DNA of 64,000 bases from Hyperoodon ampullatus (GCA_949752795.1 OX457061.1:124826152-124890151); one strand, 5' to 3'. Numbered from the stretch's first letter, positions 22,031 through 33,973 are shown. Translations and numbers: made by a program. The notes: generated by a model from the letters alone, not told the origin.

Positions 22031-23850
22031 GTTTTTAATTATTTTTTTAACATCCTTATTGGAGTATAATTGCTTTACAATGTTGTGTTACCTGCTGTTG
22101 TATAACAAAGTGAATCAGCTATACATATACATATATCCCTATATCTCCTCCCTCTTGAGCCTCCCTCCCACCCTCCCTATCCCACCCCTCTAGGTGGTCA
22201 CAAAGCACTGAGCTGATCTCCCTGTGCTATGCAGCTGCTTTCCACTAGCTATCTATTTTACATTTGGTAGTGTATATATGTCCATGCCACTCTCTCACTT
22301 TGTCCCAGCTTACCCTTCCCCCTCCCCGTGTCCTCAAGTCCATCCTCTACACCTATGTCTTTATTCCTGTCCTGCCCCTAGGTTCTTCAGAACCACTATT
22401 TTTTTTTTTTTAGATTCCGTATATATGTGTTAGCATATGGTATTTGTTTTTGTCTTTCTGACTTACTTCACTTTGTATGACAGACTCTAGGTCCATCCAC
22501 CTCACTACAAATAACTCAATTTCGTTTCTTTTTATGGCTGAGTAATATTCCATTGTATATATGTGCCACATCTTCTTTATCCATTCATCTGTCAATGGAC
22601 ACTTAGGTTGCTTCCATGTCCTGGCTATGGTAAATAGAGATGCAATGAACACTGTGGTACATGACTTTTTGAATTATGGTTTTTCTCTGGGTATATGCCC
22701 AGTAGAGGGATTGCTGGGTCATATGGTAGTTCTATTTTTACTTTTTTAAGGAACCTCCATACTGTTCTCCATAGTGGCTGTATCAATTTACATTCCCACC
22801 AACAGTGCAAGAGGGTTCCCTTTTCTCTACACCTTCTCCAGCGTTTATTGTTTGTAGATTTTTTGATGATGGCTATTCTGACAGGTGGGAGGTGATACCT
22901 CACTGTAGTTTTGATTTGAATTTCTCTAATGATTAGTGATGTTGAGCATCCTTTCATGTGTTTCTCGGCAATCTGTATATTTCCTTTGGAGAAGCGTCTA
23001 TTTTGGTCTTCTGTCCAATTTTGGATTGGGTTGTTTGATGTTTTGATATGGAGGTGCATGAGCTGCTTGTAAATTTTGGAGATTAATCCTTTCTCTGTTG
23101 CTTCATTTGCAAATATTTTCTCCCATTCTGAGGGTTGTCTTTTCGAAACCAAAAGCTTTTAAGTTTCATTAGGACCCATTTGTTTATTTTTGTTTTTATT
23201 TCCATTTCCCTAGGAGGTGGTTCAAAAAGGATCTTGCTGTAATTTGTGTCATACAGTGTTCTGCCTATGTTTTCCTCTAAGAGTTTTATAGTGTCTGGCC
23301 TTTCACTTAGGTCTTTAATACATTTTGAGTTTATTTTTCTGTATGGTCTTAGGGAGTATTCTAATTTCATCCTTTTACATGTAGCTGTCCAGTTTTTCCA
23401 GCACCACTTATTGAAGAGGCTGTCTTTTCTCCATTATATTCTTGCCTCCCTTATCAAAAATAAGGTGACCATATGTGCGTGGGTTTATCTGGGCTGTCTA
23501 TCCTGTTCCATTGATCTATATTTCTGTTTTTGTGCCAGTACCATACTGTCTTTATTACTGTAGCTTTGTAGTCTAATCTGAAGTCCAGGAGCCTGATTCC
23601 TCCAGCTCCATTTTTCTTTCTCAGGATTGCTTTGGCTATTCAGGGTCTTTTGTGTTTCCATACAAATTGTGAAATTTTTTGTTCCAGTTCTGTGAAAAAT
23701 GCCAGTGGTAGTTTGATAGGGATTGCACTGAATCTGTAGATTATTTTGGGTAATATAGTCATTTCACAATTTTGATTCTTGCAATACAAGAACATGGTAT
23801 ACTTCTCCATCTATTTGTATTATCTTTAATTTCTTTCATCAGTGTATTAC
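22031..23850 (-). mobile_element. L1 insertion, 3' half (sense segment of a twin-primed copy)
   Basis: Read on the minus strand, this is the L1 3' end. The poly(A) complement and 3' UTR lie at about 22031-22420 and ORF2 C-terminus to the RT thumb region at 22420-23850. Markers on the minus strand are [36 protein letters not shown] (in 22625-23152) and GIRLPDF-equivalent DNA near 23590. It breaks at about 23850, at the codons equivalent to first-copy position 1933. There the strand flips and sequence equivalent to first-copy position about 250 begins. With 23851-25486 it forms a single insertion. Confidence 0.92.
22625..23152 (-). pseudogene. L1 ORF2 C-terminal fragment (175 codons)
   Basis: The longest ORF2 C-terminal frame in the window. 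It begins in the text equivalent to [19 protein letters not shown], continues through [18 protein letters not shown] (the last steps before the Cys-rich domain), [17 protein letters not shown] and [17 protein letters not shown], and shifts frame shortly after. A second frame, 22410-22652, carries the closing [20 protein letters not shown] block. Another, 23083-23370, carries upstream ORF2 text ([18 protein letters not shown]). The three overlapping frames show at least two frameshifts. It is a dead copy, though less decayed than the L1 at 7330-10590. Confidence 0.88.
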
Positions 23851-23888
23851 GTTTATAGCAATACAACCCTACCTCAAGAAACAAGAAA

Positions 23889-24080
23889 TAGGGCCTCCCT
23901 GGTGGCGCAGTGGTTGAGAGTCCGCCTGCTGATGCAGGGGATACGGGTTCGTGCCCCGGTCTGGGAGGATCCCATATGCCGCGGAGCGGCTGGGCCCGTG
24001 AGCCATGGCCGCTGAGCCTGCGCATCCAGAGCCTGTGCTCCGCAACGGGAGAGGCCACAACAGTGAGAGGCCCGCGTACC

Positions 24081-24122
<42 letters not shown>
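23889..24122 (+). mobile_element. Short CHR-type SINE with about 40-nt A-tail and target-site duplication
   Basis: The head reads GGGCCTCCCTGGTGGCGCAG, with A-box TGGCGCAGTGG and B-box GGTTCGTGCCC. A pure A run spans 24083-24124. The target-site duplication AAGAAACAAGAAA is at 23876-23888 and 24123-24135. The insertion lies 38 bp inside the inverted half of the L1. Confidence 0.95.
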
Positions 24123-24126
<4 letters not shown>

Positions 24127-24584
24127 AACAAGAAACATCTCAAATAAACAACCTAACCTTACACCTAAAGCAATTAGAGAAAGAAGAACAAAAAAAATCC
24201 CAAAGTTAGCAGAAGGAAAGAAATCATAAAGATCAGATCAGAAATAAATGAAAAGGAAATGAAGGAAACAATAACAAAGATCAATAAAACTAAAAGCTGC
24301 TTGTTTGAGAAGATAAACAAAATTGATAAACCATTAGCCAGACTCATCAAAGAAAAAAGGGACAAGACTCAAATCAGTAGAATTAGAAATGAAAAAGGAG
24401 AAGTAACAACTGACACTGCAGAAATACAAAGGATCATGAGAGATTACTGCAAGCAATTCTGTGATAATAAAATGGACAACCTGGAAGAAATGGACAAATC
24501 TTTGAAAAGCACAACCTTCCGAGACTGAACCAGAAAGAAATAGAAAATTTAAACAGACCAATCACAAGCACTCTAACTGATACT

Positions 24585-25001
24585 GTGATTAAAAATATTC
24601 CAACAAACAAAAGCCCAGGACCAGATGGCTTCACAGGCGAATTCTATCAAACATTTAGAGAAGAGCTAACACCTATCCTTCTTAAATTCTTCCAAAATAT
24701 AGCAGAGGGAGGAACACTCCCAAACTCATTCTATGAGGCCACCATCACCCTGATACCAAAACCAGACAAAGATGTCACAAAGAAAGAAAACTACAGGCCG
24801 ATATCACTGATGACCATAGATGCAAAAATCCTCAACAAAATACTAGCAAACAGAATCCAACAGCACATTAAAAGGATCATACACCATGATCAAGTGGGGT
24901 TTATCCCAGGAATGCAAGGCTTCTTCAATATACACAAAGCAATCGATGTGATAAACCATATTAACAAATTGAAGAAGAAAAACCATATGATCATTCAATA
25001 G
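24585..25001 (+). pseudogene. L1 ORF2 reverse transcriptase N-terminal fragment
   Basis: About 138 open codons from the start of the RT domain: [50 protein letters not shown] and [18 protein letters not shown]. These are conserved RT fingers and palm blocks before the first catalytic aspartate. A one-base loss near 24998 (CATTCAATAG instead of CATCTCAATAG) shifts the frame just before [10 protein letters not shown], which continues in another frame. Downstream at 25294-25305 the codons for FADD are intact, unlike the left-edge L1, where they read FADN. Confidence 0.88.
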
Positions 25002-25486
25002 ACGCCGAGAAAGCTTTCGACAAAATTCAGCACCGATTTTTATGATAAAAACCCTCCAGAAAGTAGGCATAGAGGGAACTTTCCTCAACATAATAAAGGT
25101 CATATATGACAAATCCACAGCCAACATCGTTCTCAATGGTGAAAACTGAAACCATTTCCACTAAGATCAGGAGCAAGGCAAGGTTGCCCACTCTCACCAC
25201 TATTATTTAACATAGTTTTGGAAGTTTTAGCCACAGCAATCAGAGAAGAAAAAGGGAACCCAAATCGGAAAAGAAGAAGTAAAGCTCTCACTGTTTGCAG
25301 ATGACATGATACTAAACATAGAGAATCCTAAAGATGCTACCAGAAAACTACTAGAGCTAATCAATGAATTTGGTAAAGAAGCAGGATACAAAATTAATGC
25401 ACAGAAATCTCTTGCATTCCTATACACTAATGATGAAAAAATCTGAAAGAAAAATTAAGGAAACAGTCCCATTTACCACTGCATCA

Positions 25487-27149
25487 TTCAGTCTTTGATT
25501 GCCCTATTATAGTTGTATAACATTTTTTTCTGTTCTTGGACTATCAACTTATTCTCAAGGAACAAACTGCATTTTCAGCAGCATTTCTTAGACTGACAGG
25601 TTGTTCAAAGTCTGCCTTCTTGTGCACTGCCTGCGTCAACTGATAATGCGTAGGACCTCCCTGTGATGGATGCTGGATTGTCATTCCTTTAAGTCAGTTT
25701 GAGCTAATAAAAATAGAATCATGTGAAATATGCAATGGAAACACACCATCTCTCTGTAACTTTTTGGCTGCTCAACGATTGTAAAGCACACTCTGATATG
25801 TTAATAGAACTGGACCATTATATTCTCCAGAGGGCACTGAATGCCAACATGAGGTGGGAACACATGATTTCACAACGCATTTCATGCAACACAAGCATAG
25901 CCATCCCAGGACCTTTTCACGTACCCCAGTGATGTGGAGTCACTGCCTTTTCACATTTACAGCCTTTGTCAGCCTTTGAAGACATACTAATCTTAGTTAA
26001 TGGCATCAGAGGAGAGAGGAAATTCTAGTGATTTTTAAAAAAAATTTGATGTACATTCAGGAGTATATAATTGCACATGGCAAAAGTGCCATAAGTAGGA
26101 AAAGTCTTTTCTCAATTCATCGAACAAAATAAAGAATTTTATACAGTGACCAGGATAATTAATGTAGTCAAGGTACTTTTTAGAGAAGAAACTTTATCTA
26201 GGTAACTTAAGAAAAAGTGGTCATTTTACCTAATATTCAGAGATAAGAGTAGCTGCAAGACTTAGAATGTAATTCTGGCATCGAAGTGGTAATTCTGGGC
26301 ACCAATCCCAAGCCTAATGTAAAACCATCTGACTTTATGGTGTCTTCACTCACTTGCCACTAAGAGATCCCAGAATGGTGGCAATTTCCAGACTAATAAC
26401 TAAAACGAGAATAAGAACAGTACCCTTTTGGATAATTCAAAAAATATGCTTTAGCGTATAAGACTTCAAAGACAGTTTAACATTCGAGGAAATTAAAGAA
26501 ATAGATCTCTCTTAGCAATAAAAGAAATAATTTTATTTCATTTAATGCCTTTCCCAGATGATCAATTTTCTACTAAAATAAAAGATATAAGAAGTTCCAG
26601 AATTGTGAACACGTTTAAAAATACCTTCATCCCTGAAGTCTTTCACCATTTCATCTCTAAACTGAAATTTTGCTGAGCCGATGACTAGAGATAGCCTTTC
26701 TGATTAACCTTTGCAAAGGAGAGACAGATTCTTTTTACATCCTTTTCGCCCCCAGAATCCATTTTACAGACAACAACTAAACCTTTATTTATTTTTTTGA
26801 TATGGCTTTCCAGTGGTTAAATGGAAGACTCCTGCATGTCTCAGAATGTCTACAGTAGATACATTCACTACCTTGTATGTATACATACATATCTATTCCA
26901 TGGTTCCCACAAAACTTAATGATCTGCACACATGCTCTCTTAGTTGCCTATGGACCCGTCTCTGAGCGGGATGAATAAGCTGGAGGTGGTGGAGATGAGC
27001 AGGAGGAAGGGTAGAGGGTCTAGTGCTTGAAATTGAGACAAGAAATGGTCCAACCTTGATGAAGGGCGTAGGCAACCTTGACAAGAACAGTTCAGGTGAA
27101 ATGGCATGGGAAAAGACTGATTGGAGTGAATCAAAGAGAGAGATGAATA
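25487..27149. other. Unique stretch, no gene recognised
   Basis: No repeat family or coding signature was recognised. The longest ATG frame (25723-25932, 69 codons) has no known similarity. A (CATA)-like patch lies near 26880. Confidence 0.5.
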
Positions 27150-27545
27150 AACATGAATGAATTATACCTACATCCAGTGACTTGGATAAATCTCCTTACG
27201 CATAATGTCCAGGAAAGAAAGCCAGTCATCAGAGCACATGTACTGTGTGTATCATTCCATTTATACAATGCAAAACCAGGTAAAACTAAGTCTCAGTCTT
27301 TAGCAATGTCCACTCAGACAGTAAAAAGATAAAGAAACTAAAAGGAGTGATTACACTTACGGAAGAACAATGGGGTTTAGACTGTGAATGTCAAGTTTGA
27401 GGACACATTTCTGCAGTAGTGAAAATGTTCTATTTCTTGATCCACATAGAAGTTTCATCAGTGGTTTTTTTTCTATTAAACAGTAAGTTGTACACTACAT
27501 TTTATGTTTATATCTGTATGTATGTTTTTTGCAAAATAAAGCATT
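27150..27545 (+). mobile_element. Old L1M (L1MC/L1ME-like) 3' UTR
   Basis: The standard old L1 tail is visible in order: GAAAGAAAGCCAGTCATCAG, TCATTCCATTTATACAATGC, AATGTTCTATTTCTTGATCC, GTAAGTTGTACACTACAT and a final GCAAAATAAAGC. No coding part is attached. Confidence 0.7.
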
Positions 27546-27619
27546 TTGAAATGGGAAACACAGTGGGATAGAATTCTACTTTCATCCATGACAAAATTAC
27601 TGATACTGGACTTGGCCCA

Positions 27620-28390
27620 CTATTCTAAACAATTATAACACTGGAGAAAATATAACATGAAGTGTACAAATCTACAACAGGCATTGGCTAGAGAGCTTCA
27701 ACGTACCATGATTCTTAAGAGAAGGGAAACACATGAGGTGAGTTCTACACTGCCCTGGTTTCCTTTATTGGAGGTAGAGCCAGAAAAAATACCAGTCTTA
27801 CTGAAATTGAGAAGGTAAAATGGGATAAAATCAACAGAGGGCAGAACCAACAAAAAACAAAGCCAAGTCTGTCAGGTTCAAAAAGTCTTCAAGGAGTTCT
27901 ACTGCCATCCACAACAAAAATCAAAAATCTATAAATGAAGAGAAGATAATCTAGATTCTCTACAACATATAATTCACAGTATCCAGCACAGAGTTACAAC
28001 TACTCAGCATGCCAAAAAAAAAAAAAAAAAAAAAAAAAAACAACCCAGCAAACTCAATGTATATTCAAGGGAGGAAAAAAACACACAATTAAAACAGATG
28101 CTGAGATGACTCAGATGTTGAAATTACTAGACAAGGATGTTAAAAGAGCTATTATAAATAAACCAAGGACCTGAGGGAAGATATAGACAAAGAATGAACG
28201 GATGATAAATCTCCATAGAGAAACAGAAAACCTTTAAAAGAATCAAATGGAAATTTGAGAATAGAAAAGTATAACATTTCTGTGAAATTTTATTGAATGA
28301 GCTAACAACAGTTTGAAGAATAGAATACAGAAGAAGGGGGAGGTGAACTAGAGGACCAATCAATAATTGATATTATCCAATCTCAAAAAC
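27620..28390 (+). mobile_element. Old L1M/HAL1-like 5' UTR to ORF1 fragment
   Basis: The text CAGTATCCAGCACAGAGTTA, CAGATGCTGAGATGACTCAG, ACTAGACAAGGATGTTAAAA and GAGCTATTATAAATAAACC is typical of the L1M/HAL1 5' UTR-to-ORF1 transition. The later GAGCTAACAACAGTTTGAAG fits the ORF1 coiled-coil region. A 27-nt poly(A) tract at 28014-28040 interrupts it. Frames are short and broken. Confidence 0.7.
28014..28040. repeat. 27-nt poly(A) tract
   Basis: Uninterrupted A run inside the L1M fragment with no SINE head on either side, so it is an internal expansion and not a retroposon tail. Confidence 0.9.
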
Positions 28391-28548
28391 AGTTCTATTT
28401 ACCTCTTGAAGTTAGAGGTCATGGGTGCAGAATTAGGCCAAGCAGCATGATGGAATATCCTTCAGCTACTTACAACTTCTGCAGTTTAGACAACAGGGCG
28501 GGTAGTTTGATTAACCAAGATTGTACTTTAGCCAGAAGAATCTAAAGA

Positions 28549-28680
28549 AATGAGAAGCCCGCGCACCGCAAGGAAGAGTAGCCCCCGCTCGCCGCAACTA
28601 GAGAAAAGCCCACGCGTGGCAACAAAGGCCCAATGCAGCCAAAGATAAAATAAAAATAAAATAAATTTTAAAAAATAAAA
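28549..28680 (+). mobile_element. 5'-truncated long CHR-type SINE
   Basis: Only the 3' portion of the long CHR form is present: GAGAAGCCCGCGCACCGCAA, GAGTAGCCCCCGCTCGCCGC and CCAATGCAGCC, then an (AAAT)n tail. The tRNA-like head with the pol III boxes is missing, so it was truncated at or after insertion. Confidence 0.85.
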
Positions 28681-29787
28681 GAGGAAAACATTCTAATATT
28701 CCAGCTGTTATAAATTTTCCTACTAAATTGTAAAGATTAAGCAATTTTACAGACGGATCGGTTTGAAATGATATGACTTCATCTTTATGAACATCAACGA
28801 CAAGATTTGTGCCAAAGCCTCTCTAGCTAAGATTTAGGGAAAGGGTCATCGATTCTGGCAGTCTTGGGTTTGCCACCAAACAGGCCCCCCAGTATTCAGG
28901 TAAGAAATTAGATCATCATAAAGCAAATAGCTGGATTCTCAGCTCTCTGTCTCCCATTTGCTCAAGCAGGACACAAAGTTTTCCTCATCTCTAAACAGTC
29001 CTAGTGCTTTCAGAGGGTGTCTTGCCTGCCCCCACCACGTCCCAGGCTTCTTTGTTCCAGGGTCCCCTCAGACCACGGATCTCCCTGAGGCCCAAAACTG
29101 ACAATCCTCCAACCAGTGAGGCTTACAAAATGCACAGTGACAGGACAGCTCGGCCAAGAGAGGAGAAAGCTCTCTCTCCATGTGTGCACAGTACGGTAGC
29201 TTGAGCCCTGAGATGCAATAGCGTTTGATGTTTTATGTCTTGGAATCATTCCAAACTTTCTTGGGCCACACATCCACACTACACCCTCCCCAAGCCAATT
29301 CATATTTCCTCGAGTGCTATAAACAGCATTCTCGTAAAATGATTGTCTTATGGATACACCTAGTTTATTGCATTGACTTCCTTCTCCTCTTTGCTACAGC
29401 CAGTCCCTGTCTGCTGGGTCTCCTTGCTTCTTTGACCATGATGACCTCCCCCCTCTTCCTCTGTAAACCTGTCATATGTAAACTACAGCTGCAAATGGAA
29501 CATGTGATTTTTCTGAAGAAGCTCCTGGAGCATCAGCAGATGCAAATAGATAACCAACAACCAACCACAGCTAGATGAACTGAAAGCCCAGCCCTCACAC
29601 AGCAGGAAACTCTGCTTCAACTATTTGAACCATTTTATTATAAAAGACTCTATCATGCTCCATCCTGACTTCCGAAAAATCTCTTCCCAGGTTCATGAGA
29701 AATACACCCAGAGCAGTTTGAAAATTACTGATAAACTGGAATCTCTGCTTCATTTTGAAAATTTCATTACAGGTCAAATAATTGATC
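28681..29787. other. Unique stretch, no gene supported
   Basis: Moderately GC-rich between 29000 and 29600. One ATG frame of about 117 codons (ATG at 29228, stop at 29578) has a hydrophobic middle segment but no family I recognise, so it is listed under rejected items. No repeat could be named. Confidence 0.5.
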
Positions 29788-29800
29788 AAAAGTTTCTGAA

Positions 29801-30018
29801 GGGCTTCCCTGGTGGCACAGTGGTTGGGAGTCCACCTGCCGATGCAGGGGACGCGGGTTCGTGCCCCGGTCTGGGAGGATCCCGCATGCCGCGGAACAGC
29901 TGGGCCCGTGGGCCATGGCCGCTGGGCCCACACGTCCGGAACCTGTGCTCCGCAATTGGGGGTTGGGGGGGCACGGCAGTGGGAGGCCCGCGTACCACAA
30001 AAAAAAAAAAAAGAAAAA
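29801..30018 (+). mobile_element. Short CHR-type SINE with target-site duplication
   Basis: Head GGGCTTCCCTGGTGGCACAG, then GGGCCCGTGGGCCATGGCCG, a G-run variant GGGGGTTGGGGGG unique to this copy and a mixed A-tail. The target-site duplication AAAAGTTTCTGAA is at 29788-29800 and 30019-30031. Confidence 0.95.
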
Positions 30019-30031
30019 AAAAGTTTCTGAA

Positions 30032-31883
30032 ATGCTAGGAAAATACAGAAAACTAAGGCTCATGTAGCAGGTGATCATATGAATTTATTACAGTTGATGT
30101 GATAGGGTTTTTTTTCCACTCTCATAATCATCTATCTCTGTAGAACAGACCAGTTACATACTATTCATGCTCTAGAAAGTGACCTGTAAAATTAACAATC
30201 CAATCATCCATATAGACAGGCTCTGAAATTTATTGCCTTTTTATGGGTCATTCTATTTAGCTAATGGAACTCTTGGCTTTTCTGACATAACTCCACCTAA
30301 TTATCAGATTAGGTGGTATTATCAGCAATAAAGTGTTAATAGTATTTTGCTTGTATCAAATTTAAAAGCCAAAAAATCATTAAAATAAGGAAAGATGAAA
30401 GTATTCATCTGTATGATAACTAACAAAGTTTCAGGTCCGCGTGGTGGATTAATGAATACTAGAGTAATGCTGATGTTTCTGATGAGGATGGTGATAGTAA
30501 TGATGTGAGCAATACTTTATGTATAATGATGAGGACACAATCACCCTACACTCTAAATCATTGACATTTCAAGGTCCCTTCCTTGTACTTCACAGCTTAG
30601 AGCCACTGGCACGCATATACACATTTAATTTTGCCCAATCTCATGTAACACTGCCAAGGTGAAAATGGAATCAAAAGATTTGCTGATGCATGTTGTGTAT
30701 TTTTCATAGAGCACATCAAATATTCAAAAGGCAAATAGTATATTATATCCTTTCAAAAGATCTTACACGATTAAGTACTAGGAAGCAGGTTCAGTAGCAC
30801 AAAATTCACAGAAATTGATATTTTTTAAAGTTAAAAATAACTCACAAAATGGAAGGCTTTACCAGTCACAGAGCAAGCCCTGACTCATTTTTATGAAGGC
30901 TTGAGATCTCACACACTAAGGAGGCTTTATAGGAGTCTTGCCACTGTCAGAGCAGCCCAGCAGGTATTACCATGCTGCTGGGGATTTGATCATTTCTCCT
31001 TCTCTATGTCTCTTTTTTATAGAAAGGGGAAAAATAGCTCCACTAGATATAAAAGGTTTTAAAGAAAGTGTCTTTTCACATATTGAATATATTTTCAGTT
31101 TTTCATGTGTGTGTGTGTATACACACACACACACACACACACACATAAAGCAGTTCTGTATATGTACAATTAGTGAATACCTAAAAATAATATGGAGTAA
31201 ATTCAGAGGAAATTAGACTTTGCAGCATATTCCTGTGTCCTTGAACACTCAGCTCTCAGAAAATAAAGACCATTTTGAAGTCTTCCAAATTATCACCTAT
31301 ACTTCGTTTGGGGCAATGGAAGTCTTTTTTTAAAAAAAATAATACCAATATTATTGCATTGGTTTCTAAAAATAAATGGGGTTCCATTCATTTACCCTAG
31401 TTAGAAGTTAGAGGGAGGAAAAACTACTATTCAATAAAAAAGAATTTCTCCTTTAGGCTTAGCAAATCCCAAAATGGTAGAAAATCCACTTCTGGTGATG
31501 CAACATCGTCTCAAGAGATGGACAGCACAGCAGTTGTGTCGGACACTATGTGAAAACGTGGTCCTTCCTGGCCAGGACAGCTGTTCTCTGGGCCGAATAA
31601 GCCAGACCTTACATAATGCACTTTAGGGAACTCAGAAGATCCTTATATGAATTATTTCCTTGTCCTAAGAGAAGTTTATATTCACCATTAGTAATCTACT
31701 TTTGTTGAAGGCACTGACTGATGTTCCCATTAAAACTCACAGGTATGCTCAGTCTTTTCATGACTAAAGTCTTTAAAGAAGTGAGCAAAAATCATGACCT
31801 TCTTGATGGGGGATGATGCAGGAGCTGCTGCTCAACTTTCCTACAGTTCAAGCTAGCATGTGGTAGGAGTGGACCATCAGGGT
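30032..31883. other. Unique AT-rich stretch with one dinucleotide palindrome
   Basis: No gene or repeat family recognised apart from the (TG)n/(CA)n block at 31105-31145. Confidence 0.5.
31105..31145. repeat. (TG)n-TA-(CA)n inverted dinucleotide tract
   Basis: Alternating TG units switch at GTATAC into alternating AC units, making a self-complementary block able to form a hairpin or Z-DNA. Confidence 0.9.
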
Positions 31884-32205
31884 CATGGGTGGGCAGCTTT
31901 TTCTGTAAAAGACCAGATGATAAATATTTTCAGCTTTGCGGGCTGTGTGGTGTTTATTGCAACTACTCCACTCTGCTGTTGTAGCAGGGGAACAGCCATA
32001 GACAAGTAAGTGTGACTCTGTTACCAACTTTATTTATGGACAGCAAAATGTGAATTTCATGTAAACTTCACATATTACAAAATAGTATTTATTAATAGTT
32101 ACTTTTCAACTATTTAAAAATGTGAAAACCATCCTTAGTTTGTGGGTCTACAAAGACAATGAGTGAAGCAGATCTGCCTGGTGGACAGGAGTTTGCAGAC
32201 CTCAG
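31884..32205 (+). mobile_element. hAT-Charlie-type MER DNA transposon, non-autonomous
   Basis: The text GCTTTTTCTGTAAAAGACCA, GATAAATATTTTCAGCTTTG, TGCAACTACTCCACTCTGC, GGAACAGCCATAGACAAG and the terminal GGAGTTTGCAGACCTCAGA follows a common mammalian MER hAT element with terminal inverted repeats near CAGGGGTTGGCAAAC. I am sure of the repeat class but not of the exact MER number. No transposase is encoded. Confidence 0.7.
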
Positions 32206-32333
32206 ATCTAGGGGATGCAGACGTCGAATTTACCGTGTCTAAAATAGACCAGCTCTCCCCACCCCCAACTCACAAGGCTCCACATCTTGGTAAACGCTGT
32301 TCAGTTACGCATGGCAACAACTTGATGCTTTTC

Positions 32334-32373
32334 CTTAATCTGTCTCTTTTTCTCTTAATCTGTCTCTTTTTCT
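32334..32373. repeat. Two perfect 20-bp tandem units
   Basis: CTTAATCTGTCTCTTTTTCT is repeated exactly twice, 32334-32353 and 32354-32373. Confidence 0.95.
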
Positions 32374-32539
32374 CTTACATCCCAAACCTAGTCCTGTCAT
32401 CTGAACCTTCAAAATACACTCAGAGCCCTCACACTTTTCACCAAATGAACTCCTGGCACGTTAGTCAAACCACCTATGACGAACCACTTGATGAAGTCAT
32501 GTCTTACTTGGTCTATTGCATGAGCTGCCCTAATGTCCA

Positions 32540-33110
32540 GTCTTAGCAAACTCAATCCACTCTCCAGATTAACTCACAATCCAGAAAGATCTTTCTCTAA
32601 GATAAGTCAGACTGGTTTCCACTCTTCTGTTTAAAAAACTCTCAGCTTCCCATCCCCCACACAAGGAAAACCTCAGTCCATACTTGGGCCTACGAAGTCC
32701 TCAAGTCCTGATTCCCTCTGCTACCTTGGCCCCCTTGTCCACCACTCCCACTCTGCTCCAGCCAAACCAGCCTCCCTGTTTCCGGAACACTCTTTCCTCA
32801 AGGTGTTGCATCTCTGTACTGTCCTTTCTTTACCTAGAGAGCTCTTTCTCCATAGATATGTGTGACTCACGCCCTCATTACTAAAAAAAGTTTCCCTAAC
32901 CAACGAGTATCAAACAGCACCTCTCACCACCACTTTTTATTCCATTACATTCTCTGTAGCACATACCACCTCTTGTCTTATGACACATTTACGTGTTTCC
33001 CTATTTTTCCTGGCTTTTCCTCTAGAATGTAGACTCTGCAAAACTAGACTTTTCTTCTTGACTGCTGTATCCCCTGCTGATAGAACATTAGCTGAATGAA
33101 TACAGAAATG
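32540..33110 (+). mobile_element. LINE-2 3' end
   Basis: A long match to the L2 3' region: GAAAGATCTTTCTCTAAG, CTCTGCTCCAGCCAAACCAG, CTTTCCTCAAGGTGTTGCAT, GAGCTCTTTCTCCATAGA, AAAAAGTTTCCCTAACCAAC, GTAGACTCTGCAAAACTAG and GCTGTATCCCCTGCTGATAG. L2 is an ancient CR1-clade LINE inactive in placental mammals. No frame of the reverse transcriptase is intact. Confidence 0.8.
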
Positions 33111-33233
33111 GATGAAATGACATCAGAACTGTCAAACGGGCAGGAGGACATGGAGGGGACACCTGTCCACATAGGCATCTTATTTGGGGCTAGCCTCTTC
33201 CTCGTTTCATCATGAAAGCGGGTCGAGGCGTGT

Positions 33234-33440
33234 TGCCTAGTAGCTAAGAGCAGGGGCTCTGTGTTAGGCACGTCCATCCTCCACCTCCTCTCCAGCTACC
33301 TAAGTATTTTTGGAAGGTACTTAGACACTTCGAGCCTGAATGGCCATGGTTATAAAATGGGGTTCTCTATTATCTGAGAATTACTTGAGAATTTTAGATA
33401 AATTTTTAAGTACAATGCCTAGCAATTTGATCACAACAAG
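33234..33440 (+). mobile_element. MIR SINE
   Basis: A MIR pattern over most of its length: TAGTAGCTAAGAGCAGGGGC (tRNA-like head), CTACCTAAGTATTTTTGG, GAGCCTGAATGGCCATGG, TATAAAATGGGGTTCTC and ACAATGCCTAGCA at the L2-like tail. Confidence 0.7.
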
Positions 33441-33973
33441 GGATAACTGTTAATATTATGGAAGTTACTTATATTCATCTATATTACCTTTAATCAAATG
33501 TAGGGAAACACACACAATGAAAAATAGACAACTCCAAAATTTCAAAATAAGGAAGTTCTATTAGATTCAAACGAGAAATTGGGGATAGGGAAGTATAATT
33601 CAAAAACTGCATGACTCAGCTCAGTGGCATTAGTATTAGTCACTGCATTGATATGGAGACTTTTATTCTATAAATATATATGGGGTGCCAATGTTCCAGC
33701 TACATTCTGAGCACTGCGTTTTTCCATCTTTGCAATGGGAATAAAAAAGCAAGACTCTTTTTGATTGGAATGACCATCTAGATTCCTACAAGGTACTAAG
33801 ATCCGTTCTTTTTATTCTTTACATTTCCAGCATGTGTTCTTCTAAAATTGTAGTTAAAATAAAAATTGAAACCATTTTACCCCCCATTTACAAAATTTAT
33901 CCTTTTGATTTAAGAGGAAAGCAAACTGTTTTTTTCTCAAGCTAATAAAAAGCTCTGAGTTGTGTCTAAATCT
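33441..33973. other. Mostly unique stretch
   Basis: Contains GGGGTGCCAATGTTCCAGCT and CATTCTGAGCACTGCG, faintly like the ancient repeat at 19505, but too weak to call. Otherwise nothing recognised. Confidence 0.4.

Larger units (their letters stand above)
23851..25486 (+). mobile_element. L1 insertion, inverted 5' half (twin-priming segment)
   Basis: This is plus-strand ORF2 sequence equivalent to about 250-1866 of the left-edge copy. It starts at TTTATAGCAATACAACCCTA and ends at ACCACTGCATCA. Its end (first-copy position about 1866) lies about 66 nt upstream of where the oppositely oriented 3' half begins (about 1933), so the two halves are adjacent parts of one L1 in head-to-head inversion. 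This is the signature of twin priming. A SINE is inserted at 23889-24122. The right flank from about 25487 is not L1. No target-site duplication could be fixed. Confidence 0.9.

Noticed and set aside
29228..29578. An ATG frame of about 117 codons with a hydrophobic middle part in apparently unique DNA.
   Set aside because: It shows no family, splice or start context I can support. A frame of this size can occur by chance in 64 kb. A protein search and cross-species conservation would decide.
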